64,000 nucleotides of DNA from Bathymodiolus brooksi (taxonomy: Eukaryota; Mollusca; Bivalvia; Mytilida; Modiolidae). This document shows, piece by piece, positions 1 to 10,366 of this stretch. Below the pieces are notes generated by a model, which was not told the DNA's origin, searched no databases, and saw nothing but the letters and a program-made list of their open reading frames with translations. A program made the translations under genes and the position numbers. The DNA lies in assembly GCA_963680875.1 (NCBI GenBank), contig OY804588.1, positions 93,056,233-93,120,232 on the forward strand, written 5' to 3'. Position 1 is the stretch's first letter. The number at the start of each line of letters is the position of its first letter.

Positions 1-334
1 TTTTTGATTGGGTTGAGTGCTTCCAGAAGTATGCAGATGGATTTCTTCCTTCTTGTATAATTACCAGTCCTGTAATAAACTCAAAACCATTTCTCATGTA
101 ATTGCCCAGTCAGAAAGGACAAGTGATATGTTATGGGAAACTGAGCAATATATACATATTTTTCTAGTTTTGGTGTTATATCTTACTTTAATAAAAAAAA
201 AAAAAAAAAAAAAACATGTTGTGGGAGTTATCTCCCTTTTCTCTATATGAAGGAAATCATCACATTGTATGCCCTCTTGACTTATATTTCATTAAGAAAT
301 ATTAACTATTAATTTGTAATTTGTATAATTTCAG
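1..334 (+). other. Last intron (partial) of the V-ATPase subunit G gene
   Basis: This AT-rich stretch ends in a pyrimidine-biased tract and an AG at 333-334, directly before the coding exon at 335. It contains a 22-base A run (about 193-214). The open frame at 17-250 runs through that A run and has no recognisable domain, so I read the stretch as intron. The upstream exons lie outside the window. Confidence 0.7.
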
Positions 335-505
335 ATCTTAGGTTCAAGGAGTGATATGGAATCACAGATCGACCAAGAAACGAAAAAGAAATTGATAGAA
401 GTAGATTCAAATGTCCGTAAAAATAAAGATGGTGCAATAAAAAATTTACTTGACTTTGTGGTTGATATACAGCCAGAACTACACAAAAATTATGTAGAAT
501 ATTAA
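335..505 (+). CDS. ATP6V1G: V-type proton ATPase subunit G, terminal coding exon
   Basis: This is the last 56 codons plus TAA of the G subunit of the vacuolar H+-ATPase. Subunit G is a small, mostly helical protein that pairs with subunit E to form a peripheral stalk tying the cytosolic V1 head to the membrane V0 sector. The exon follows a splice acceptor (AG at 333-334) and is read in phase 0. It opens with ILGSRSDMESQ and closes with LLDFVVDIQPELHKNY. These match the known family C-terminus: a LGSR motif, a charged helix of the form E/D-x-E-T-x-K-K, and the ending LL-F-V-DI-PE-H-NY. Only the C-terminal half is present, because the family is about 115-120 residues long. Vertebrates have paralogues G1 to G3, and the sequence does not show which, if any, is closest. 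The identification rests on motif recall, not on a search. Confidence 0.88.
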   Translation: MLGSRSDMESQIDQETKKKLIEVDSNVRKNKDGAIKNLLDFVVDIQPELHKNYVEY

Positions 506-1970
506 TAATGTAACTGTAGTAGTTATTATGTGTCCTATCATATTTGTAAACAAGATTACTTTATGTAGAATGTCCATTTTTGGAAAAGTATATATTTAGT
601 TTTTTTTTCGAACATCTGTTCAAAATTTTGGAAAGGAATACAACTGGGTATACAGTACTGTTTCAAGAGAAAATAAATCTTGTAATATCAGAAAACAGTT
701 AAAAAAAAACATGTTAGTTAAAATCATGTAGATTCATTGTATTGTTATTAGATTTTCAGAGGTACATGTAATTAACTACATGTATTTAGATATGTACCCA
801 TATAAGAATTAGGCAAGCATGCTTAGTGCACCATGGAAATTACGCACATTTTATTAGCTTTATTTTCATATTCTATGCTCTGTTCTGTAATACCAGTGCC
901 ATTTTGCATACTGATACATACTTTATATGGAAAGTAAACATATATATTAAAAAGAAATTAGACATATGATAATTTTCTTAATACATTTTCCATCAAACAA
1001 CATATATTTAACACTGTTTGCCCAAGTTTTATATGGATATGTATTAAATACAGTTGTATCTAAGGATTTGTAAATGTATACTTATACTTACCGGTATTTG
1101 TTTGAATGAATGTTAAAAATATTATAATCAGAAATAGATTTAAAATATTATGATTATTATTATTTTTTCTCAAGCTAGTCAATAATTATTTTTGGTCATA
1201 TCGCCAGAGTACAAGTATTTATATATACAGCTGTTCTTTGGAATGAATCAGAATAATTTTAAGAAGATCATTAGTAATTACACCTGGTTTTTGTAACAGA
1301 AATTAAATGATATACATTTGTCATGAAGCTACATATAATGGTAGAACATTAAGACTTGTATGCTGTACCATGGAATAAACATTCCCATTGGCATCTGTAA
1401 TTAACAAAGTTTTAATGGCTGGTTAACTGAGTACGGTACAATATCAATTCTAGATATTATATCATGGTTTTTTATTTTTTAAGCTGAATAATTCATAAAA
1501 AAAAAAACAATCAAAGAAAAAAAGGTCATTTATGTTACAATGACATTTTAAATATTCTATCCCAAATAATTACTGTAGAAATCTGAAAATGTTCCTCTTT
1601 TTTTAAAGATTTTTTTAGGCTTAATGTAGAAATCTGAAAAATGTTCCCCTTTTTGTTTAAAGAGTTTTTAGGCTTAATGTAGGAGCTTGGAATCCTTGTT
1701 TTGTTTATTATGATGGTTCAAGATATTTATAATTATAGCCAGGATACAGTTTTGTTTTTAATTGAATGAAGATGATGTAATAAATATTATATTTATCTGT
1801 TGCCTTCTCTATATCACTGTTTTTGTTGAAGTCTAGAGCATTCCAATAAAAAAAATGATTTGTCAAAACTGATTCGTTCTATCTTGTTCAAAATGAGACC
1901 AAATATAAGTTTTTTTTTACAATAAAAGATTTTAAAGTCTTGCATTTGCAGTTAAATGACAAAGTAAAAC
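506..1970 (+). other. ATP6V1G: Probable 3' UTR and downstream flank of the V-ATPase G gene
   Basis: This is non-coding, strongly AT-rich sequence after the stop codon. Canonical AATAAA signals occur at 672-677, 1374-1379, 1779-1784, 1845-1850 and 1921-1926. Any of them could end the transcript, and I cannot tell which is used. No other gene is visible here. Confidence 0.5.
1574..1680 (+). repeat. Two-copy tandem duplication (about 51-56 bp)
   Basis: Copy one (1574-1624) and copy two (1625-1680) both begin TGTAGAAATCTG, continue through ATGTTCC and a T-rich tract, and end TTTTTAGGCTTAA. They differ by small indels in homopolymers. The duplication lies within the probable 3' UTR. Confidence 0.8.
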
Positions 1971-2048
1971 CGCATCGGTCGCGCAATGGTTAGGGTGCTC
2001 ACCTCGAGTGTGGTAGATTATGGGTTCGAGCCCCGGTCGGGTGAAACC
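1971..2048 (+). repeat. tRNA-derived head of a SINE
   Basis: The segment looks like a decayed tRNA. A D-arm-like stretch (GCGCAATGGTTAGG, from about 1981) is followed by a plausible anticodon arm around 2000-2014. The loop there would read CGA as the anticodon. A good RNA polymerase III B box, GGTTCGAGCCC, lies at 2023-2033. The acceptor stem does not close properly, so this is a SINE promoter rather than a tRNA gene. The rest of the same SINE is inferred to be the first 63-bp unit that follows plus the body at 6622-6823. Confidence 0.65.
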
Positions 2049-4388
2049 AAAGACTATAAACTTGGTATGTGTTGCTTCTCCACTAAGCACACAGCATTAA
2101 GGAGAAAGAGCAAAGACTATAAACTTGGTATTTGTTGCTTCTCCACTAAGCACACAGCATTAAGGAGAAAGAGCAAAGACTATAAACTTGGTATGTGTTG
2201 CTTCTCTGCTAAGCACACAGCATTAAGGAGAAAGAGCAAAGACTATAAACTTGGTATTTGTTGCTTCTTTGCTAAGCACACAGCATTAAGGAGAAAGAGC
2301 AAAGACTATAAACTTGGTATGTGTTGCTTCTCTGCTAAGCACACAGCATTAAGGAGAAAGAGCAAAGACTATAAACTTGGTATTTGTTGCTTCTTTGCTA
2401 AGCACACAGCATTAAGGAGAAAGAGCAAAGACTATAAACTTGGTATGTGTTGCTTCTCCACTAAGCACACAGCATTAAGGAGAAAGAGCAAAGACTATAA
2501 ACTTGGTATTTGTTGCTTCTCCACTAAGCACACAGCATTAAGGAGAAAGAGCAAAGACTATAAACTTGGTATGTGTTGCTTCTCTGCTAAGCACACAGCA
2601 TTAAGGAGAAAGAGCAAAGACTATAAACTTGGTATTTGTTGCTTCTTTGCTAAGCACACAGCATTAAGGAGAAAGAGCAAAGACTATAAACTTGGTATGT
2701 GTTGCTTCTCTGCTAAGCACACAGCATTAAGGAGAAAGAGCAAAGACTATAAACTTGGTATGTGTTGCTTCTTTGCTAAGCACACAGCATTAAGGAGAAA
2801 GAGCAAAGACTATAAACTTGGTATGTGTTGCTTCTCTGCTAAGCACACAGCATTAAGGAGAAAGAGCAAAGACTATAAACTTGGTATGTGTTGCTTCTCC
2901 ACTAAGCACACAGCATTAAGGAGAAAGAGCAAAGACTATAAACTTGGTATTTGTTGCTTCTCCACTAAGCACACAGCATTAAGGAGAAAGAGCAAAGACT
3001 ATAAACTTGGTATTTGTTGCTTCTTTGCTAAGCACACAGCATTAAGGAGAAAGAGCAAAGACTATAAACTTGGTATTTGTTGCTTCTCCACTAAGCACAC
3101 AGCATTAAGGAGAAAGAGCAAAGAATATAAACTTGGTATGTGTTGCTTCTCTGCTAAGCACACAGCATTAAGGAGAAAGAGCAAAGACTATAAACTTGGT
3201 ATTTGTTGCTTCTCCACTAAGCACACAGCATTAAGGAGAAAGAGCAAAGAATATAAACTTGGTATGTGTTGCTTCTCTGCTAAGCACACAGCATTACGGA
3301 GAAAGAGCAAAAACTATAAACTTGGTATGTGTTGCTTCTCCACTAAGCACACAGCATTAAGGAGAAAGAGCAAAGACTATAAACTTGGTATGTGTTGCTT
3401 CTCCACTAAGCACACAGCATTAAGGAGAAAGAGCAAAGAATATAAACTTGGTATGTGTTGCTTCTCCACTAAGCACACAGCATTAAGGAGAAAGAGCAAA
3501 GAATATAAACTTGGTATTTGTTGCTTCTCCACTAAGCACACAGCATTAAGGAGAAAGAGCAAAGAATATAAACTTGGTATGTGTTGCTTCTCCACTAAGC
3601 ACACAGCATTAAGGAGAAAGAGCAAAGACTATAAACTTGGTATTTGTTGCTTCTCCACTAAGCACACAGCATTAAGGAGAAAGAGCAAAGACTATAAACT
3701 TGGTATGTGTTGCTTCTCCACTAAGCACACAGCATTAAGGAGAAAGAGCAAAGACTATAAACTTGGTATGTGTTGCTTCTCTGCTAAGCACACAGCATTA
3801 CGGAGAAAGAGCAAAAACTATAAACTTGGTATGTGTTGCTTCTCCACTAAGCACACAGCATTAAGGAGAAAGAGCAAAGACTATAAACTTGGTATGTGTT
3901 GCTTCTCCACTAAGCACACAGCATTAAGGAGAAAGAGCAAAGAATATAAACTTGGTATGTGTTGCTTCTCCACTAAGCACACAGCATTAAGGAGAAAGAG
4001 CAAAGAATATAAACTTGGTATTTGTTGCTTCTCCACTAAGCACACAGCATTAAGGAGAAAGAGCAAAGAATATAAACTTGGTATGTGTTGCTTCTCCACT
4101 AAGCACACAGCATTAAGGAGAAAGAGCAAAGACTATAAACTTGGTATTTGTTGCTTCTCCACTAAGCACACAGCATTAAGGAGAAAGAGCAAAGACTATA
4201 AACTTGGTATGTGTTGCTTCTCCACTAAGCACACAGCATTAAGGAGAAAGAGCAAAGACTATAAACTTGGTATGTGTTGCTTCTCCACTAAGCACACAGC
4301 ATTAAGGAGAAAGAGCAAAGACTATAAACTTGGTATGTGTTGCTTCTCCACTAAGCACACAGCATTAAGGAGAAAGAGCAAAGACTAA
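2049..4388 (+). repeat. 63-bp minisatellite, 37 copies, derived from a SINE interior
   Basis: Thirty-seven head-to-tail 63-bp units start with AAAGACTATAAACTTGG and end GGAGAAAGAGC. Because 63 is divisible by 3 and the unit has no stop in this frame, the array keeps an 800-codon frame open from an ATG in the SINE head (1986) to 4388. It reads as a 21-residue repeat (KDYKLGMCCFS...). Unit differences are mostly amino-acid changing (Met/Ile, Ser/Phe, Thr/Ala, Asp/Glu/Asn), which does not look like selection on protein. Opposite-strand frames are open too. A higher-order period of 8 units (504 bp) is visible: the rare CATTACGG variant recurs at about 3293 and 3797. I treat the open frame as non-coding. 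Confidence 0.92.
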
Positions 4389-4397
4389 AAAGTACTA

Positions 4398-4421
4398 ATT
4401 TTTTTATTAGAAAACGGAAAA
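4398..4421 (+). repeat. Left terminal inverted repeat of the Tc1/mariner-like element
   Basis: This 24-base repeat is the exact reverse complement of 6596-6619. It is preceded by the TA target dinucleotide at 4396-4397. Confidence 0.9.
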
Positions 4422-4974
4422 ATCTAAATATTTCGTTAACCGTAGATTTTTTCTAACCATCCAACGAGAGCTTCATCAGTAATTTTACTACCATTTTGGA
4501 ATTGTATGAATATTTACGTGTGAAATTATTCTGAAGGACCTGCTCATCTGAAAAATTTATCAATTTTTAGCGTTATTTTGGTCTTTATTTCAGGCTAAGT
4601 TCTTCAAAATACGACAAGTTTGCTCGTTAAAATGACAGCCAACTCACCGCAGACGTATCCCATATAACAATAGGAACGACGGGGGTCCTGCAGCTGGTCG
4701 AAGTGCCGGAGAAGGATTTACCTGGACAATTTTGAAAAAAAACGTGAAATCATATAAATTTCCATAATTACTGATTTTTAATTTGACCAAGTTATTTCAA
4801 TCTTTCGGAAATAATTCGGAAAAGAACGGTGTTTTCTGCTAATAAATTCACTGAAGTTAGACATAGAGTACACAATTATTGGATATGAATAAAATTTTAT
4901 AGGTAAAAACGTTATATACAATCTGTCATTTACAACCGGTGTACCGTTCAATATGTAATCATGTTGGACTGGAT

Positions 4975-6253
4975 TCAGCTTTCCTCGTCGCTGGACTCGT
5001 CATCAAAATCAATTATTATTGGAGGAATCTCACTCCTATCGATGCAATTCTCTTTCCCATACTCCTTTTCTATTTTTAATATATGGTCTTCTGCCTTCGC
5101 CCAAACTTCCTTTGTAATTCTGCCAAACCCCCCATAAACAAGTTCTTTCACATCCTTCAAACGAAAAGTTGTATTGTTTTCTGCAACAAACCCTTTAACC
5201 TGTGCCCAACTAAGTTCTATGGGGTTCAATTCGCAATGGCGAACAGGGGTTCTTAGAACTTCGTGACCGTGTAGGTTGGCAATTAGTTAAAAACGGAAAG
5301 GGGTTTCTTAAATTTGATTTTTTCATATAGTTTTTTTTTTAGTTTCATGGTTCTGAAAAGGAATGTTGTGTTTTGAAAGATAATCTTTTAAGACAGCTTT
5401 TCTCTGATTAAAGTTTGGCACAACAGTTGCATCAGTCTTGATGTTGTGATAACTGGCATTATCTAAAACGATAACACTTGGGCTTTTTAATGCTGGCATA
5501 AGCTGATTTTCGAACCAGTTTAGAAAGGTGGGCCCGTTCATTTCTTGGTGATAATCCCCATCTTTAGCTTTGGCAAGAAAAACCAAATCACACCTATCAA
5601 TCAAACCCTCCTCACGATTACCAGCGTGCAAAACTATCAACCTTTCACCTTCTCCTGAAGGGATCTTTGGGGAATCAGAACCAACAACTGGTAGCCACAT
5701 GTAGTCAGTGGCACGATTCTGATTAACCCAGGTCTCGTCCAAATAAAGAATTTCATACGGCATCCTCTCGAAACTTCCTGATTTTTCGGAGGTAATTACA
5801 CCGATCATTTATTACTGACCTCCGATCATATAAAAGCCTCCTATTATCGCCGGATTTTTTGTACTTATAATCAAGATCTAATAAAGTTAAAGTAAACGTT
5901 GATTTCGAGATTTTAATTGTATCTTCAATTTCGTTCTTAAATTTTGAGACTGTTGGGGCAATTTTCCTGTTGTACATGCTATGAACGGTCCGTTTAATAA
6001 CGCAACGGTCAAAATCATCAAGAGTTTTCTTTCTTTCTTTCGGTCTGTTGGATTCAGGAGGACTTTTACCGTTTACAACTCCATACACAGAACTGTAAGA
6101 TATGCCAGCAGCTTTGCATGTTCTTTTGATAAAATTATCTGGGGAATAAAGTGGTATTCCCCTGACCTTCTCAAGCTGAAAAAACTTGAATAGATTTAAC
6201 ACAATGTTTTTACAATCTTGACAAGTCCTTTGCTGTACCCATTCTTGCGATGT
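4975..6253 (-). pseudogene. Broken DDE transposase (IS630/Tc1/mariner type)
   Basis: Three minus-strand segments together resemble one transposase. The N-terminal segment (about 6253-5753) carries a helix-turn-helix-like DNA-binding region with the phrase RTCKAAGISYSSVY and a basic linker. The catalytic segment (5808-5323) has the first Asp in YLDETWVN and the second in VIVLDNASYH. The last segment (from about 5287 down to 4975) has the catalytic Glu in NPIELSWAQVK and an acidic tail. The first two segments are out of frame with each other near 5760. The second and third share a frame but are separated by stops at 5323 and just downstream; sequence in the +1 frame there looks like lost transposase, suggesting two compensating indels next to the A run at about 5330-5341. 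The second Asp (5461-5463) and the Glu (5215-5217) are 243 nt, or 81 codons, apart. That is far more than the 34 of classical Tc1 and close to the clade described as DD82E. There is no intact product. Confidence 0.85.
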
Positions 6254-6595
6254 TTATATATGTTAAGATGTCAAAAAACAGGTTTATCAAGAAATTTTAT
6301 GTGAACTTTTAAAAAGATTTTATAGTTTAAAAATGGAGTGGCAAAATATGCCTGTACACGTGTCTCTGTCTCTATCAAGGTAAGATTTACCTGGCTGCTA
6401 CCTCTAGTTAGTTTACTCCCACCTCTATTTTGGCAGTAAAAATCGGGGAAAATGTCAAATTTCAGATGAGTGCAGCAATAATGAAAGGATATAGTTAGAG
6501 ATGAAATGCATATTTCAAAAATGGTAGTAAAATTCTGCACAAAACTCTCGTTTACTGTGTTTTAAAAAAATGTATTATTTTCGAGAAAAATCTAA

Positions 6596-6619
6596 TTTTC
6601 CGTTTTCTAATAAAAAAAT
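6596..6619 (-). repeat. Right terminal inverted repeat of the Tc1/mariner-like element
   Basis: This repeat is the exact reverse complement of 4398-4421. The TA target dinucleotide follows at 6620-6621. Confidence 0.9.
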
Positions 6620-6621
6620 TA

Positions 6622-6823
6622 TTACTTTAGTTGGCTCGGAATCAGAATAATGTGTCAGAGTGGAGCGACATGTCTATCCGCAGACTGTTGTTTCAGTGAG
6701 CTAGCACTATAAAAATCCAACTCGGCGTGTTGGTCTAGAACTTTGGACCTCATCATCGTCTCAATGAAAATTAACTTGCTCTCGCCATGATATAGCTGAA
6801 AAATTGCTGAGTTGGTGTTAAAC
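6622..6823 (+). repeat. 3' body and tail of the SINE interrupted upstream
   Basis: The stretch runs from GTTGGCTCGGAATCAG through GTGGAGCGACATGTC and AGTGAGCTAGCACTATAAA to the tail GCTGAGTTGGTGTTAAAC. From memory this is the conserved central and 3' part of a dispersed molluscan SINE. In intact copies it directly follows the segment amplified here as the 63-bp unit. That recollection has not been checked by search. Its position immediately right of the Tc1/mariner TA site supports one SINE split by the transposon. Confidence 0.6.
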
Positions 6824-6824
6824 T

Positions 6825-7680
6825 AGAGGCTCCTATGAGCCTGTAATCGCTCACCTGGCTCAAAGTTGGCCCCAAAAAAGAAAAGCCATAATTATTGTTA
6901 AGTATATGGAAGATTCTGTAGTCAAATCCGTTGACATACTACTGAAAGATAATTTAATAAGGAATCTAAAGAAAAAACTGCATCAAAATCAAACAAAAAA
7001 TAAACGTTAATCTTCTATTTTTAGCAATGGCCGCCATCTTCTTTGGCGGACGGGGTTGTCGGATATAATTCTGAAAGACCATTTCACCATAGTTTGGGCC
7101 CATTTGACCCAGCAGTTTCAGAGATCATTTTTAAGTGATTTTTTGCTGAATTTTCTATTTTTAGTAATGGCGGACATCTTGGCTGGCGGCCGGGGTCGTC
7201 GGACACAATTCTGAAAGATGACCACCTAAAGACCATTCCACCATAGTTTGGGCCCAATTGGCCCAGTAGTTTCAGAGGAGATAATTTTTAAGTGATTTTT
7301 TGCCAAATTTTCTATTTTTAGTAACGGCTGCTATCTTGGTTGGCAGCCGGGGTCGTCGGACACAATTCTCAAAGAGGACCATCTGAAGACCATTCCACCA
7401 TAGTTTGGGCCCAATTGACCCAGCAGTTTCAGAGAAGATTATTTTCAAATGATTTGTTGCCGAATTTTCTATTTTTAGTAACGGCAGCCATCTTGGTTGG
7501 CGGGGGGATTGTCGGACACAATTCTGAAAGGAGACCGCCCAAGGACCATTCCACCAAAGTTTGGTTCAAATTGGTCCAGTGGTTTTAGAGGAGTTGATTA
7601 AAATGCAAAAAGCTAACGACAGACGGACGACGGACGCCCAGTGGTAGCAATAGCTCTCCTGACCCGTGAGCTATCAATAA
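6825..7680 (+). repeat. Dispersed repeat with four internal units of about 140-157 bp
   Basis: The block begins with a small palindrome (AGGCTCCTATGAGCCT) and the phrase TCGCTCACCTGG. It ends with ACGGACGACGGACGCC and GAGCTATCAATAA. In between, a module recurs four times starting near 7015, 7152, 7311 and 7468. Each copy opens CTATTTTTAG and an AATGGC/AACGGC triplet phrase, then has GTCGGACACAATTCTGAAAG and CCATTCCACCATAGTTTGG. No transposase is present. The open frame at 7340-7588 spans two modules and is not a gene. It is probably a non-autonomous element with degenerate ends. Confidence 0.6.
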
Positions 7681-8008
7681 TCATTCACTCACTTGTAGTG
7701 AAACAATAGTATAAATATTGAAAAGATAGAACATGAAAACTTTTACAAGGTAAATCGGTTGACCTTTGTGCTATTATAACTAATTAGGCATAACCTACAT
7801 GGGCTATTGACTGAGATAAATACTGATGACATAATAGACCTTTTGGTTTGCACATTCCCGATTTGATTCTAAAATTATGTGTTTTTATAAAGGTTAAATA
7901 TAGTGTGTATATGATATATATATACAACGTCTGAAAAACCAGTCAACGATCAATCTTACGGGGTAATGGATCGTTACGGTATAACGATACTGTACAAGTA
8001 AAACAATT
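7681..8008. other. Unassigned AT-rich sequence
   Basis: I see no gene or clear repeat here apart from a short TA-rich patch at about 7911-7925. Confidence 0.5.
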
Positions 8009-8461
8009 ATAAACGTCTAAATTGGTTTGTAAAACAACACCAAGTACACAAAACAAAGTGATAAAGAATTAAACACTTCGTTGAATGACAAAATGTTCGT
8101 CCCACTGAGGAACTTTATCAATGTCTTATTAAATAAAATCTCGAAACAATAAAGCGACTTTTCAAATTTCAAAAAAGGATTTTGACGGTCCATGTACGGC
8201 ACAAAAGAACCAGAAGATGCACATATGAAACTACATGCATAAAAGAATGGAAATCCTACATATAAATTAATAAAAGTACAATAACAATAATATAAATACA
8301 CAATAGGGCTACACATTTAAATAAATGTTAAATTAGAAATAAAAATAAATATAAAAATGAGACATTATTGGTAAATGTATCAAATAGCACTGTCAAAATA
8401 TTGTTGAAAACGGTATAATACCCAAACTCATTAAAAAAAACGACCCGCCACAGTGTGGAAT
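8009..8461 (+). repeat. Left arm of the Penelope-like element inverted repeat
   Basis: The arm starts ATAAACGTCTAAA and ends CAGTGTGGAAT. It matches the reverse complement of 10358-10812 along its whole length with scattered substitutions and small indels. The minus-strand frame at 8017-8316 lies entirely within it and is not a gene. Confidence 0.9.
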
Positions 8462-8530
8462 ATATACTTTGGGCCAATAGAGCAAACTGTATGTCCTAAT
8501 ACGACTGGAGGAGACCAACACGAATAGGAG

Positions 8531-10366
8531 TCAAGTGAGGATATTACTTTTTCTCATTGATTCCATTCGGTGATAAGGTCTTAAGTTTTCTAATCCAGAA
8601 GCTTTCCCTTTCCTGTCTGCTTTTATCATCCCACTTGGGATTATGGTGACCTTCAGTTTGCCGAAAGAATCATGGTGGCCCGTCGATCTGAGATGTCTGC
8701 TGAGTGGAAGGTCAGGTTTGCAATTTGCATCGCTTCTGCGGCCATTCAAGCGTTTACTAAGTTGTTGTTTAGTTTCTCCGTTGTATTGAAGACCACAAAT
8801 TGCACATTCCAGGAGGTAGATAATATTTTCTGTCTTGCAGTTGGCATTGCAGTATATGATGAATTTTTCTCCTGTATGTGTGCTGCTGAATTTTTGTGTG
8901 CAATGGATGTTTTTGCACGTCATACATCGTCTCGAATCACATTTTTGACAATGACCATTGTAGGCAGATCGAGGGGAGATGTCAGCTCTCACCAAGATGT
9001 CTTTCAAACTTTTGGGTTTCCTGAAGGCCAAGACGGGTGGTTCTTTGAAGATTTTACACAGTTCTGGGTGTTTTTGTATGGTTGTCCAGTGCTCACGAAC
9101 GATGTTGGATAAATTACTGAGCGCAGGATGGTATGTGATGACAAATGGCACTCTGTTGTTCGCGTTCTTTTCTTTATATTGAATGAGGTCTTTTCTGTCA
9201 ATACCACTTGCTTTGTTAAAACAATGGTTAATGCTCGCATTGTTGTAACCCCTCTTTTTCAGATGACATTTCAGTTCCCCAAGCCATTTGTTGGTGGTTT
9301 GTTCGTTGGAGCAGATGCGTTTGATTCGGAGAGCTTGGCTGTACGGAATACCTTTGGTACAATGTTTAGGATGACAACTCTGTGGGGACAGGTACTGATG
9401 TTTATCTGTCGGTTTGTTGTATATGTCAGTTGACATAATACCATTTTCACAGGTGGTGTAAGTATCCAGAAAGGAGATGTTATTTCTAGATGTTTCATGG
9501 GTGAATTTTATAGTGGGGTGAACATTGTTACCATGGTCAAAGAAACGATTGAGGTTTTCTTCCGACTCGGTCCACTTCATATCAACGTCGTCTATGAAAC
9601 GAAACCAGGAAAGTGGCTTGTGAGGTGCAGATTGTATGATTAGTTTTTCAAGTTTCCCCATAAAGATGTTGGCGTATGAAGGTGCCATCTTTGTTCCCAT
9701 AGCTGTTCCGTTGATTTGTAAAAAATGCTCTCCATTAAATGTAAAATTGTTATGCTTCAGTACCAATGTGAGCAACTGGACAAGACATTCCGTTGGTGGT
9801 TCTTTAACGGCTGTTTGGTCCCAGGCCTCTCGACATGCTTCGATACCGTCATTATGTGGGATGTTAGTGTATAATGACGTAACGTCCATCGAAACAAGAA
9901 TGGTCCCTGAAGGAAGGGGGTTCATGGATTCCATTTTTTGAAGATAATCAGTGGTGTCTTTCAAATGTGAGGGTAACGCTTCTACATGAGGTCGAAGGTG
10001 GAAATCGACGAATTCGGAGATTTTTTCTGTGGGGTGCCCATTTGCTGAAACAATGAGTCTCCCGGGGTTGTTGACTTTATGAATTTTAGGTAATAGATAG
10101 AAGCGTCCGACTTTGGGTTTGTCTGGTTTCAAATAATCGAAAGTGTTCTTGTCGATATGACTATTTTCTTTCATAATTTTTAGCTCCTGTGTTATTTTAG
10201 TGCTGAATTCTTCCGTGGGGTTCAGAGTCCAGTTTTTTGTAAAATCTTTCATCCGTCAGTTGTCTGTTTGCCTCCTCTAAATAATCTACTTTGTCCATAA
10301 CAACAACTGCGCTACCCTTATCTGCTGACTTTATGACAATGTCATCTCTTTCCTTTAATTCCACAC
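8531..10366 (-). pseudogene. Penelope-like reverse transcriptase with GIY-YIG endonuclease, frameshifted
   Basis: The main open frame is 10252-8531 (573 codons). Numbering from its first Met, the reverse transcriptase shows motif A with Asp123 (SMDVTSLYTNIPH, 121-133), the GTAMGTKMAPSYAN block (182-195) and the catalytic FIDD (219-222). A Cys-rich linker (435-452) is followed by a GIY-YIG-like nuclease (477-524) with LECAICGLQYNGET and a following Arg-rich helix. This order, RT then GIY-YIG, is diagnostic of endonuclease-bearing Penelope-like elements. Sequence upstream to about 10366 continues the family ([16 protein letters not shown]) in another frame, with a frameshift near 10235. Near 8615 a second frameshift hides the usual C-terminus; the alternative frame reads SFWIRKLKTLSPNG and stops at 8544-8546. 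Long plus-strand frames at 8672-9941 are antisense shadows. Confidence 0.9.

Larger units (their letters stand above)
4398..6619 (-). mobile_element. IS630/Tc1/mariner superfamily transposon, decayed
   Basis: This 2.2-kb element is bounded by perfect 24-bp terminal inverted repeats (4398-4421 and 6596-6619) that begin ATTTTTTTATTAG. It is flanked by the dinucleotide TA on each side (4396-4397 and 6620-6621), the expected target duplication of this superfamily. A broken DDE transposase on the minus strand fills its centre. The element sits between the end of the 63-bp array and the 3' body of the same SINE, so it inserted into the SINE-derived unit. About 1.0 kb of the element (4422-4974 and 6254-6595) shows no coding content. 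Confidence 0.88.

Noticed and set aside
17..250. 77-codon open frame at the window start
   Set aside because: It reads through a 22-base A run as a Lys stretch and lies in the intron before a well-defined V-ATPase G exon.
1971..2045. Functional tRNA gene
   Set aside because: A B box and a plausible anticodon loop exist, but the acceptor stem does not pair and the sequence continues directly into SINE-derived repeats.
7340..7588. 82-codon frame in the 7-kb repeat
   Set aside because: It spans two copies of a dispersed repeat module; the same phrases recur in both halves.
8672..9941. Several plus-strand open frames of 67-146 codons
   Set aside because: They are antisense to the Penelope-like reverse transcriptase gene, which has recognisable motifs on the minus strand.
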